From Bromus sterilis (Eukaryota > Streptophyta > Magnoliopsida > Poales > Poaceae): DNA of 64,000 nucleotides. Made by a program: the position numbers and the translations under genes. The DNA is taken from positions 380,649,016 to 380,713,015 of the forward strand of contig OX465597.1 of NCBI GenBank assembly GCA_950022295.1, in the 5' to 3' direction. The notes beneath the pieces were generated by a model that made no database searches, was not told the DNA's origin, and saw nothing but the letters and a program-made list of their open reading frames with translations. This document shows, one piece after another, positions 46,754 to 57,020 of this stretch (positions are counted from its first letter, which is position 1; each line of letters opens with the position of its first letter).

Positions 46754-47668
46754 GTTGCCTCCCAACAAGCGCTTTATTTTACGCCTCTAAGCTAGTCACG
46801 AAGATTATAAAAGATGCTCTCATAAGAATAAGAATTTGATGCAAAAGAGAGCATTAAGATGCAAATATGAAACACATTTAAGCCTAACCAACTTCCTATG
46901 CATAAGGATCTTGTAACCAACTAAATCAATGAAGCACATAACAAGCATAAGAAGGTAGAACAAGAACAACTTCAAAAATTTCATCATGGAGAGAGGGAGT
47001 CTAATATCATTGAGATATGTGAAGCCATGTCTCCCTTTCTCATAGTAATTTTAAGTGGGATCATGAATAAACTCAATAATATAAGTATCACATAAAAAAT
47101 CTTATCATGATCCTCAAGCATAGAAAATTTATTACTCCCCTCATTTGCAAAATCATCAATAGTAGTGGGAGCAAACTCAACAAAATAGCTATCACATAAA
47201 TCATTCTTATCATGATACACTTGTAAAAACTTATTCTTTATAGCATAAGTGTCATCAAAATAATCATCATAGATAGGAGGCAAAGTATCATCAAAATAAA
47301 TTTCCTCATCAAAACTTGGGGGGGCTAAAAAGATCATCCTCATCAAACGTAGCATCCCCGAGCTTATAACTTTGCATATCATTAGTATCAAAATTATTCA
47401 AAGAAGACATACTAATGAAATTGCTAGTAACATGAGTGTTATGCAAATAATAAATCTCCATAGGCTTTTTGATTTTCTCTTCAAACACTTCATGCCTAAT
47501 TCAAGGTAGAGCTCATAAAGCTCTCTCATTTTTTCCATAAAGAAACATAAGCAAAGGTAAAAACTGGAAAGTAGATTAACAAGACTAAAAAACAAAGGTA
47601 AAAGATAGTGTGCAACTCCCCTATCTTATCACTCGGAGGAGTCCCGGTAACGGTGCCAGAAATTTGCT
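46754..47668 (-). mobile_element. Second minus-strand family X element, 5' internal part with PBS
   Basis: Continues the host sequence left at 32250. On the minus strand it has a PBS at 47658-47641 (TGGCACCGTTACCGGGAC, two or three changes from the tRNA-Asp site) ten bases after the LTR, then a short coding remnant. The conserved CGCTTGTTGGGAGGCAAC block at 46754-46771 follows only 0.9 kb from the PBS. Its 5' cassette differs from those of both other family X elements. Confidence 0.75.
46984..47595 (-). pseudogene. Unrecognised acidic coding remnant of the second minus-strand family X element
   Basis: Minus-strand frame, interrupted by a stop near 47396. The stretch FDEEIYFDDTLPPIYDDYFD and the later CDSYFVEFAPTTIDDFANEG suggest a real but decayed protein, rich in D, E, Y and F. 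I cannot assign a Gag or enzyme motif. It lies where the other two family X elements have gag-pro, so it is presumably a Gag-like or accessory cassette of a non-autonomous variant. Function unknown. Confidence 0.4.
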
Positions 47669-48097
47669 TGATACGCGAGAGATGATAATTGCTTCTCGCC
47701 CTTCGTTGGTTACCCCAAGTGGAAGGTGAGATGCAGCGTAGCGGCTAGTTTCCCTTGGTGAAGATACCAAGGTTGAGAGTATCGACCAGTAGGACTCCGA
47801 CAATGATAAGTAGGTGGCAAGGAAACAATGGCACCATAGGTTGCTTCCTTGACCTGGACCTGCACACAGAAACAAATAACTTTGCTCCCAACGAAGTTTA
47901 GAGAGGTTGTCAATCTCTCCGGTCTTGTTGTTTACAAAGGATCAAACACAAGGGATAATGATAATAGTGATAGAAACTAGAAAGTAAAAGCAAGAAAGTA
48001 AATAAGCGTGTAAACAGTGACAAGAATATGGACCAGGGTCCCGTGATGTTCACTAGTGATGTCTCTCTCCCAAAAGACGATAAAACTGCTATGCGAG
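47669..48097 (-). repeat. 5' LTR of the second minus-strand family X element, truncated
   Basis: LTR end sequence (minus strand) next to the PBS, running to CTATGCGAG at 48097, where the plus-strand TCCC-subgroup LTR begins. The rest of the LTR is not found beyond 61516, so it was lost. Confidence 0.8.
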
Positions 48098-49874
48098 TGA
48101 TACGTCCCAAACGTATCGATAACTTCTGCTTGCTCCATGCATGTTTTGTGTGATATTGCTATGATCTAGATACACCTTCATACACTTTTGATCATATTTG
48201 GACTAACTTATTAACTCAGTGCACCACAGTGCCAGTTCCTGTTTTTTGTTGTTTTTCTATTCAAGGTTTCCCTCATATTAAAAGTGCTCCAAAACTTCGG
48301 GAAAACCGGATAAAAATCAGCGCAACGGAAGCTTCCGGAACCCCGAAGGAGGGCCGGGGGGCCACCACCAGGGACCCAGGTGGCCACCTGGCGCGACCTA
48401 GGATCTGGCCGCGCCAGGGGGGCGCCTGGACTCCTGGTGGCCCCCCTCGCTGCCCCCTTCGCCTATATATTTCCCATGACGTGAAACTTCCGAAGACAGA
48501 ACCCTTTTCCACGATCTCGCCTCTGTTCCGCCGCCGCCACGTGATACGTCTCAAACGTATCGATAATTTTTGCTCGCTCCATGCATGTTTTGTGTGATAT
48601 TTCTATGATCTAGATACACTTTCATACACTTTTGATCATATTTGGACTAACATACTAACTCAGTGCACCCCAGTGTCAGTCCCTGTTTTCTGCAGTTTTT
48701 GTATTTCAGGTTTTCCCATTACTTAAAGTGCCCAATAAATTCCGGGAAAAATATATAAAAAATCAGGGCAAAGGAACCTTCCGGAATCACCAAAGGAGAG
48801 CCGGAGGGGCCCGCCAATCACCGAGGAGACCACCCGGCACGGCCTAGGGCTTGGCCGTGCGGGGAGGCCGCCCGGGACCTCCCCTGATGGCCCCCCTTGG
48901 CTCTTATTTATACACCCGTCGCAAAAACCCTGATGCCGGACCCCTTTTCTCCAGAAGCAATTCCGATCTCCGCCTCCATCGCCGACAAGCTTCGGGGGAC
49001 CAGAATTCCTGTGTCGGCACCCTGCCGGGACGGGGAAGTGCCCCCGGATTCATCTCCATCGACGTTGCTTCCTCCCTCCATGATGCGGTAGTAGTCCCTC
49101 CTCGAGGCTGAGGTTTCTACCAGTATCTATATGGTCAATTCTCTCTCCCATGATGTGATCTTCGTTGTCATCATAGGCTATGTTAATCTAGGGTGATCCC
49201 ATGATATTTCCCCTTCCTCTATGTATTGGATTAATGTACTCACTTGATCTTATCTAGTATAATCCCCGAGACCAAGGTGACAGCGGTCTATTGGACATGG
49301 ATTAGAAGAATATTTTCATGAGTGATTTCCTATTTTCTATGTTGATTGAAGATTGAGAGTCTCTTGGTGCTTGTCTTTGACTATCCATGAGATATGTTGT
49401 GGTGATTGTGGTACTCTCTTTGGATGGCCGCTGTGACATTGGGAAATCCATATATTGAGAACTACGAACTCTGAGGTGTGCTTTTGTAGCCCTACATAAT
49501 TCTCGTCCTCTCTTGACCACAAAGGAATGACCTCCTAGTACGTCTCCATTGCATGTTTTATGGGAAATATCATGTGATTAGACTATGTTAATGTTGTTGG
49601 GAGTTTCCACTAGTGAAAGTATGAATCCTAGGCCTTGTTTCCACCATTGTTACACCATTTGTCGTTGATATATAAACGGCAGATGCCATAGGATGGCTAA
49701 AGGTGGGGGAAAAACGGGCAGACAACCGGCGCTCCGGAACGGGTCTAGGCACAAGCACACGGCGAGGTACCCAGGTTCGGGGCTCTCCGTAGAGATAAAA
49801 CCCCTACTCCTGCCTGTCTGAACTATATGCATATCTGTGTACAGAGGTGCTCCTCGAGTTGTATGCACGCCTGG

Positions 49875-50507
49875 TGTCATGGTCATACCTAAGGCATACC
49901 CTTAAGTATCGGATATCATGGGGTACCCTTAACAAGATAATAAGAATAAGATTGACATATAACCGAGTCAGGTGTTACTCGATGATCAAAGTATGATTAC
50001 GCTTCCGAGTAACAAATAACTCGGGGTGGCATGCTACTCGGATATGAAGCTACCGAGTAACGAGCAACTCGGACAAGACGATGGTCAACAGTCACCGAAG
50101 CTATATAGTCAAGCATCCTGCTGCACCCATTATAATACGACTTAATGGAGGAGTTTCTATGTTTTAATTAGAAGCTTTATTCTAGCACTAATAGGCATTA
50201 ATTCCCTCATTTATGTAATTTGAGTGAGGTGGAGGTGGCGCACTCTATATAAGCCACCCCCACCACCACTACAACGGACTCTTCTCTTCTTCCTCACTTC
50301 TTCTTCTTCCTCTCCCATGGAAATAATCCCATGTACATCTTGTTCATAAAAAGATAAGGAAACCCTCCGGGGAACGAGACGTAGGGATTTTATCTCCTCC
50401 GCGAGAGTCCCGAACTCGATAAAATTGCCTGCGTCACTCGTTTGCATCTCGATAGATCATGCTCCGCTCATACCCCCCTCTCTATTGTCAGGATCACATC
50501 CCCGACA
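49875..50507 (+). repeat. 5' LTR of the young tRNA-Lys element (633 bp)
   Basis: Starts TGTCATGGTCATACC and ends CATCCCCGACA. TATA box CTATATAAG at 50244-50252. U3 carries alternating CCGAGT and ACTCGG sites (49997-50075) that can pair. Confidence 0.95.
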
Positions 50508-50509
50508 GT

Positions 50510-50527
50510 TGGCGCCCATCGTGGGGC
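50510..50527 (+). other. Primer binding site, tRNA-Lys
   Basis: TGGCGCCCATCGTGGGGC, complementary to the plant tRNA-Lys (CTT) 3' end with one mismatch, two bases after the LTR. Confidence 0.88.
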
Positions 50528-53500
50528 TTGGCGTCTATCGAGCCATGATGTGAACGGTTTGTTTTCACCCTTGCACCTATTTTCCATTGCTCTTGACGTA
50601 TGTTATTTTTGCCAAGATCAGGAAATTCTCGGATGATCCATTTCAAGCCCGAAGACGAACAATCAAACATATGCACAAAGATGTTGCGTGTTCGGTAGGT
50701 GACGATCTACGACCTGCAGCTCTGCGCGTTGGCTGCGTCGCACCTCCCCCGCCGCGCTCGCCGTGTTGGCCGCAGCCGCCTCCGCCCCTCTCCCACTCAG
50801 GCACGCAACCGTCGCCTTGCTGCACCTTCCACGCGTGTGTCGTTTATCTCCTCGTCGCATCGCCGTCCCTGTTCACCGCCTCGACGGCGGCTCCTTCCCT
50901 TGCATCGTCCACTCAACAGAGGCGCAGACACGTCTCAGCAGCGGTCAAGGCAAAGCGGAGGTATGCTCACCACTACTCGGACGAGCAGCGGCCCCGTCGC
51001 CGTCGCACTCCGCTGGGTCGCAGCGCCAGGCCCACCTCCGCCTCCTTGCTGTTGCCCGGCTCGGTATGCCTCGGTTGTGCGCGTCTGCGTCCCGCCCACG
51101 ACTCCTACAGCAACTCGGTGTCCTTTCATTGCATGCTGATGGATCAAATTTCTACGTACAAAGCTAGCTCTTTGAGCTGATGGATGGATAGTATCTAACC
51201 AAACCAATAGCTCTATTCGGAAGCTGCACCTCATCCGCTCCAACTCGGAAGCTGCGCCTCTCACCACACCAACTCGGGGACCGCGGCCTTCTCCAGCTCG
51301 GACTCCTCGAATAACTTGGTAGCGGCCGGCTTCACCTCCCGCTGCAAATCGGACACGGATGCCGGGGCTGCACGAACACGGACACCGGGGTTGCGCCTAC
51401 TCGGAGCCACTGCTCCAACTCTGCGACCTTCTTACGAACTGCTTCAACTCGATGGTCTTCTTCCAGCTCACGGCCGCTCTCATCCACGACAAGTCCAGCA
51501 TCTGCATCGACTCGGTGCTCTACGCTGCGTCGACGCTGCTCCAACTCCGACGCCATCATCTCTCCTCGCCTCCGCGCCGCGACGAATCAGGCCAACTCGA
51601 CGTCAACATAACACAGCATTTCCCGACTCGGCAGTCACTCGGACGGCCGCTCTCATCCATGATCCAAACGAGATAAGCGTTGCAGCTGGTGTTATCTGAG
51701 GCAAGGGCCTTCGACAGGGCTTCCACAAAGCTAAGTAACTTCTATCACTCCACATTTTCATAAACGGAGGAGCTCTTACATCTTTGCTTAATACGCATGT
51801 ATTATTCGCGAGTGAATATCTACTCGGGGTTGCGTTACTGATCCTCCGAGTAAACTCGTACTCGGAGCTCTGTGTCACAGGCTCTTCCGAGTAAACATCT
51901 ACTCGGTGCTGCACATATCTCACTCGAACCAGACAACTCCACGCAGCATGCTATTCTATTCGGGAGGGAAGCCAGGGCTTTATCCACTCAAGAGAGACTC
52001 GAGCGTAATGCAAAGCTAGCCAAAAGTACATATGGATGAACAGTACCCAACCAAAGCGATGATGTTCATCCATCGCACGAATGTACTAGCTTTACACTTT
52101 GGTTGCTGAGCAACAATTCGGCAGCACCACTACACTGCATCGACTCGGCCCAATACGGACGAAGACGGCCGTCCGCTTCACATTACTTCCGCAACTCGCT
52201 CACTGCTTGGCTCTGTATCGACTCCGACTCGGCCTGCAACGACGAGCTACGCACCCCTTCCTCGACGCTTCATCCGCGATGACCCAGACACGCTACACAC
52301 TTTTTTCGAGACTCCGCGCTGCTCCGATTCGGCCGCGACTCGGCATCGACCCAGATGGACACTCGCATCCAGGATCCAAACAAGACAAGATGGGCTACAC
52401 ACTCCTTCGCCGAAGACACCCATCACGACTCGATGTACGCTTAGACTCGGCCTCATGTTCCTCCGAGAACTTCTCTTCGTCATGACACGGCTTCACCGAC
52501 AACGACTACATCACGGAAACAACTAAGTTTCTCACACAACCAACTATGTACACTACACTTCAGCGAGTTTTTCTCTTTCGAGCATCACCCAGGAGCCACT
52601 TCTCGCCTTTATCCGAGTCCACCTCGATGAAACACAAATTATATTCCCCGTTTTCCGACAGGTCCGCCGTCGAAGGTTGTAACGCACTCGGGGGCTACGC
52701 CACACCCGGGGGCAACAACTTAGATTAGAATCAGATTTACCTTTTCTGGTGGCTCTTTGCTCCACCCATTAATTGCGCCGCCATTTGGCAAGTTGTTTAC
52801 TTGATTTTCTCTTATTCTTCGTGAAACGCCAATACATGCTCGGTACCTAAACGCTTACTCTTCGTCTCAAACCCAGTTGCAACCTGACTGTCTGGTTGGC
52901 AAGAGCAAAAGTTAATGGTCCGCCGACTCGCTAAATGGCTAAACACGAGAAAACCAAGTCAAATAGATTATCTGTAAAATTTTAAGTTCTACACTTTTAT
53001 TATCTGCAAAGTTTAAAGTTTCGCGTTTTCACTTAGCTTTCTGGATATGAATACTATAATACTTTCATTCTCTATCTGTTTGCATTTTCTCTCAGGTCAA
53101 TGAAGGAAATATCTTTGGTTTCATTCCGTGCCTGCGCACAACGAGATTCCAAATTCCTTCAAGAAACAACACTCAAGAAAATGTTCCGTGTTCACGCACG
53201 ATGAAACAATTTTGTATAGCTTCAGTAAAAGACTCCAACTAACTACCAATAGTTAGTCGGAGCCTTGGGGGCTACACCCAGTGGGTGCACTGATCGTGCT
53301 CCCACTTGAAGGAAAATTTATCCCGAGTAGATCTTCACTCGGAAGAACAACGTACCGAGTAAGTCGCCACTCGGATACTCAACAAAACCGAGTAAGTCAT
53401 CACTCGGAGTATTTTTTAAAGAGGCTATTTCTCAAGCATGAAACAGTTTCGAATGCTATAATACTCGAGACTAAGTGACATGCATGAATGCAGCCATATT

Positions 53501-54112
53501 TCAGAATACACAGCAAACGGAAAATCTTGTATTCATTAGCTATTCGAGAAAAGTTCCGAGTAGTTAATTCACTAATAGTCTGTCTCTGACGAAGATTGCC
53601 AGATTATTAGTATGATAAGGTGCGAGGGGTAAAGAATCGATATCCCATGTGGTATGACCTAAAGCTCATTGTGATGCTTTAGGATATCGAACTTTAAAAA
53701 TCTGGTTTATATGGAGTTTAAGGCCTTTTACTCCAAGACACGCCTTCCGAGGCCTCAGTCCACCTCTTCCGAGAGGCGCTTGAGTGTCGCCAGATTTTTC
53801 CTTTAACTTGCCCGACCCACATACAAGGGAAAAGTGTAAACTTCGGTAAAGTCCTTCCGGGCCTCTTATTGAGTTTAACCTTCATATACCTTATGAATAT
53901 GTCATCAATAGGAAGAGCACTCTCCTGTGATGAAATCAATTATCTCAATTAATAAAAAGTCTTCAATCAAAAGACTCCGAGTAACATCAAGAAGTTACTC
54001 GGAGCCTTGAGGGCTACACCCAGTGGGTGCACTAAGAAGTGCTCCCACTGAAAGGATTTATACAAAAAGTCTCCAATCAAAAGACTCCGAGTAACTTCAA
54101 GAAGTTACTCGG
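50528..54112 (+). other. Internal region of the young tRNA-Lys element, noncoding
   Basis: About 3.6 kb. Overlapping ORFs in the GC-rich part (50590-51270) have low-complexity P/R/S/A composition in all frames and no domain. The motif ACTCGG or its complement occurs about twenty times between 51240 and 54110. Three PPT-like modules are at 53228-53275, 53951-54017 and 54060-54127. Confidence 0.75.
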
Positions 54113-54127
54113 AGCCTTGGGGGCTAC
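54113..54127 (+). other. Polypurine tract of the young tRNA-Lys element
   Basis: AGCCTTGGGGGCTAC directly before the LTR at 54128. It is preceded by, and overlaps, a perfect 14-bp hairpin (54085-54114). Confidence 0.85.
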
Positions 54128-54760
54128 TGTCGTGGTCATACCTAAGGCATACCCTTAAGTATCGGATATCATGGGGTACCCTTAACAAGATAATAAGAAT
54201 AAGATTGACATATAACCGAGTCAGGTGTTACTCGATGATCAAAGTATGATTACGCTTCCGAGTAACAAATAACTCGGGGTGGCATGCTACTCGGATATGA
54301 AGCTACCGAGTAACGAGCAACTCGGACAAGACGATGGTCAGCAGTCACCGAAGCTATATAGTCAAGCATCCTGCTGCACCCATTATAATACGACTTAATG
54401 GAGGAGTTTATATGTTTTAATTAGAAGCTTTATTCTAGCACTAATAGGCATTAATTCCCTCATTTATGTAATTTGAGTGAGGTGGAGGTGGCGCACTCTA
54501 TATAAGCCACCCCCACCACCACTACAACGGACTCTTCTCTTCTTCCTCACTTCTTCTTCTTCCTCTCCCATGGAAATGATCCCATGTACATCTTGTTCAT
54601 AAAAAGATAAGGAAACCCTCCGAGGAACGAGACGTAGGGATTTTATCTCCTCCGCGAGAGTCCCGAACTCGATAAAATTGCCTGCGTCACCCGTTTGCAT
54701 CTCGATAGATCATGCTCCGCTCATACCCCCCTCTCTATTGTCAGGATCACATCCCCGACA
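54128..54760 (+). repeat. 3' LTR of the young tRNA-Lys element (633 bp)
   Basis: Starts TGTCGTGGTCATACC and ends CATCCCCGACA. TATA box CTATATAAG at 54498-54506. Differs from the 5' LTR at six positions. Confidence 0.95.
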
Positions 54761-55260
54761 CCTGGCCGAGATGACCAGTGCGTGAGCTAGCTAATGTCGG
54801 ATGGATGAAATGGAGTGCTCATACCCCTCACCGTGGGCATGCCTTGCCCCTTATATAGTGGTGGCAAGGATGATCCATGGGTGCGGACAAAGGGAAGAAG
54901 ACAAAAGGGAGGTACAAGTGATGTGATGTAATGTGACATCTCACAACTACACTATTCATGACGTGACTAAAGGTGTACTTTCTTGTCTTATGTGCTTGTC
55001 TTCTCTTGCTTGTCTTGATGCTTTGGTTGACTTCCGGGCAGTCGGACTGCGGGCAACCGGCAGCCAGCAGACGAGCAACCGGCCAGGTGCGCGGGCAGTC
55101 GGTGCAGAGCCCTTGCGAGTCGGCCGAGCTGGGCCACAGTCGGCGCGGAGTAGCCGACAGGGTGCAATCGACAGGCGCGCAGTCGGCAGGCGTGCAGTTG
55201 GCCGGCGGAAATTGCGTCGAATCGGAGACTTTGGCATACCCAGGGGTAATTCTCCCGACA

Positions 55261-55502
55261 GTAACCTCCGAGCCTCCGGGTGACTCGGTGAGTCATCCGG
55301 AGGGTTTCTTCTTTGTCGGTGTAGACGGACGTCGATTGCCCTTGGTGCAGCTTCTTTCCAGTGGGGGCGCGCAAGCGCACCCACTGGGTGTAGCCTCCGA
55401 GCCTCCGGGTGACTAGTAGAGTCATCCGGAGGGTTCCTTCTTTGTTGGTGCACATGCTTGAAGCAGTCGACCAGGGGCAGCCAACTTGACATACTCAACT
55501 GG
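55261..55502 (-). repeat. PPT-adjacent duplicated module of the minus-strand tRNA-Lys element
   Basis: On the minus strand the PPT is CGGAGGCTCGGAGGTTAC next to the LTR (55260). Nearly the same purine-rich sequence, ending GGCTAC, recurs at about 55389-55408, together with a palindromic block (CCTCCGGGTGACTCG with its inverted arm) at 55273-55304 and 55399-55430. The repeat unit is about 126 bases. Confidence 0.7.
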
Positions 55503-56791
55503 GATGAGCTCTCTTGGAGCGATCAATCGGGAGATGCCGACACGGCGCACTCAACCGAAATGAGCTCTCTTGGAGCAATCAATCGAGAGCTGTCGTCATG
55601 GCGCACTCAACCGAGATGAGCTGTCTTGGAGCAATTAATCGGGAGCTGCCGACACGGCGCACTCAACCGAGATGAGCTCTCTTGGAGCAATCAATCAGGA
55701 GTTGCCGTCACGACGCACTCAACCGAGATGACCTGTCTTGGAGCAATTAATCGGGAGCTGCCGTCACGGCGCACTCAACCGAGATGAGCTCTCTTGGAGC
55801 AATCAATCGGGAGCTGCCGTCACGGCGCGCTCAACCGAGATGAGCTCTCTTGGAGCAATCAATCGGGAGCTGCCGTCACGGCGCGCTCAACCGAGATGAG
55901 CTCTCTTGGAGCAATCAATCGGGAGCTGCCGTCACGGCGCCCTCAACCGAGATGAGCTATCTTGGAGCAATCAATCGGGAGCTGCCGACACGGCGCACTC
56001 AACCGAGATGAGCTCTCTTAGAGCAATCAATCGGGAGCTGCCGACACGGCGCACTCAACCGAGATGAGCTCTCTTGGAGCAATCAATCGAGAGATGCCGA
56101 TACGGCCGCTCAACCGAGATGACCTCTCTTGGAGCAATCAATCGGGAGCCGCCGACACGGCGCACTCAACTGAGATGAGCTCTCTTGGAGCAATCAATCG
56201 GGAGCCGCCGACACGACACACTCAACCGAGATGAGCTCTCTTGGAGCAATCAATCGGGAGCTGCCGACACGGCGCACTCAACCGAGATGAGCTCTCTTGG
56301 AGCAATCAATCGGGAGCTGCCGTCACGGCGCACTCAATCGAGATGAGCTCTCTTCGAGCAATCAATCGGGAGCTGCCGACACGCCGCACTCAACCGAGAT
56401 GAGCTCTCTTGGAGCAATCAATCGGGAGCTGCAGTCACGGCGCACTCAACCGAAATGAGCTCTCTTGGAGCAATCAATCGGGAGCTGCCGTCACGGTGCA
56501 CTCAATCGAGATGAGCTGTCTTGGAGCAATCAATCGGGAGCTGCCGACATGGCGCGCTCAACCAAGATGAACTCTCTTGGAGCAATCAATCGGGAGTTGC
56601 CGACACGGCGCACTCAACCGAGATGAGCTCTTTTGGAGCAATCAATCGGGAGCTGCCGACACGGCGCAATCAACCGAGATGAGCTCTCTTGGAGCAATCA
56701 ATCAGGAGCTGCCGACACAACGCACTCAACCGAGATGAGCTCTCTTGGAGCAATCAATCGGGAGCTGCCGTTTTGGCGCACTCAACCGAGA
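55503..56791. repeat. Tandem array, about 23 copies of a 56-bp unit
   Basis: Units start GATGAGCTCTCTTGGAGCAA and end GCACTCAACCGA. Period 56 is constant through almost the whole array, with one unit a base short near 56110. Copies differ at a few recurrent positions, notably GCCGACACGG against GCCGTCACGG, and neighbouring copies often share the same variant. No spacers, so it is not a CRISPR-like array. It lies inside the minus-strand tRNA-Lys element. Confidence 0.95.
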
Positions 56792-57020
56792 TGAACTTGC
56801 AGGCTTGAATTCTTGGCGTAGCCGGAACACCCACTGGGTGGGACTGCAGCCTCCGGGTGAATTAATGAGTCATCCGGAAGGTCTTCTGTTGATGTAGCAT
56901 ACGGGGCACTCGGCAGGCTCGTCATCCGAGCCTCCGAGTGACTCGTCGATTCATTCGGGGAAGTGATCCCTTGTGGTTTCTCCGGCGGATAGCCTGCTAT
57001 CCGGGTCACGACCACACTCC
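56792..57020 (-). other. Degenerate PPT-type modules beyond the tandem array
   Basis: Contains CACCCACTGGGTGGGAC (56828-56844) and GCCTCCGGGTGAATTAATG, then CGAGCCTCCGAGTGACTCG (about 56927-56946). These are diverged copies of the modules at 55265-55460, so the array is bracketed by them. Confidence 0.55.

Larger units (their letters stand above)
49875..54760 (+). mobile_element. Young non-autonomous LTR element (4886 bp) with tRNA-Lys PBS, TSD CCTGG
   Basis: Complete: LTR 49875-50507, PBS, 3.6-kb internal region, PPT, LTR 54128-54760. TSD CCTGG at 49870-49874 and 54761-54765. The LTRs have the same length and differ at 6 of 633 positions (five transitions, one transversion), so it is the youngest datable insertion here. 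No Gag, protease, RT or integrase motif is visible on either strand; it must have been mobilised in trans. Confidence 0.93.
49660..55260 (-). repeat. 3' LTR of the minus-strand tRNA-Lys element, interrupted at 49875-54760
   Basis: The two pieces, 49660-49874 and 54766-55260, add to about 710 bases. It starts TGTCG and ends CCCGACA on the plus strand (both ends are inverted TG/CA). It retains about 100 bases around 54818-54920, with CCTTATATAGTGG, that the other LTR lacks. Confidence 0.87.

Noticed and set aside
50587..51180. 197-codon ORF after the PBS of the young element, a possible Gag
   Set aside because: Composition is low-complexity (P, R, S, A), competing frames are equally open, and there is no Gag motif or zinc knuckle.
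55503..56791. Regular repeats that could suggest a CRISPR array
   Set aside because: Units are contiguous 56-bp tandem copies without unique spacers, inside a plant retrotransposon with defined LTRs, PBS and TSD.
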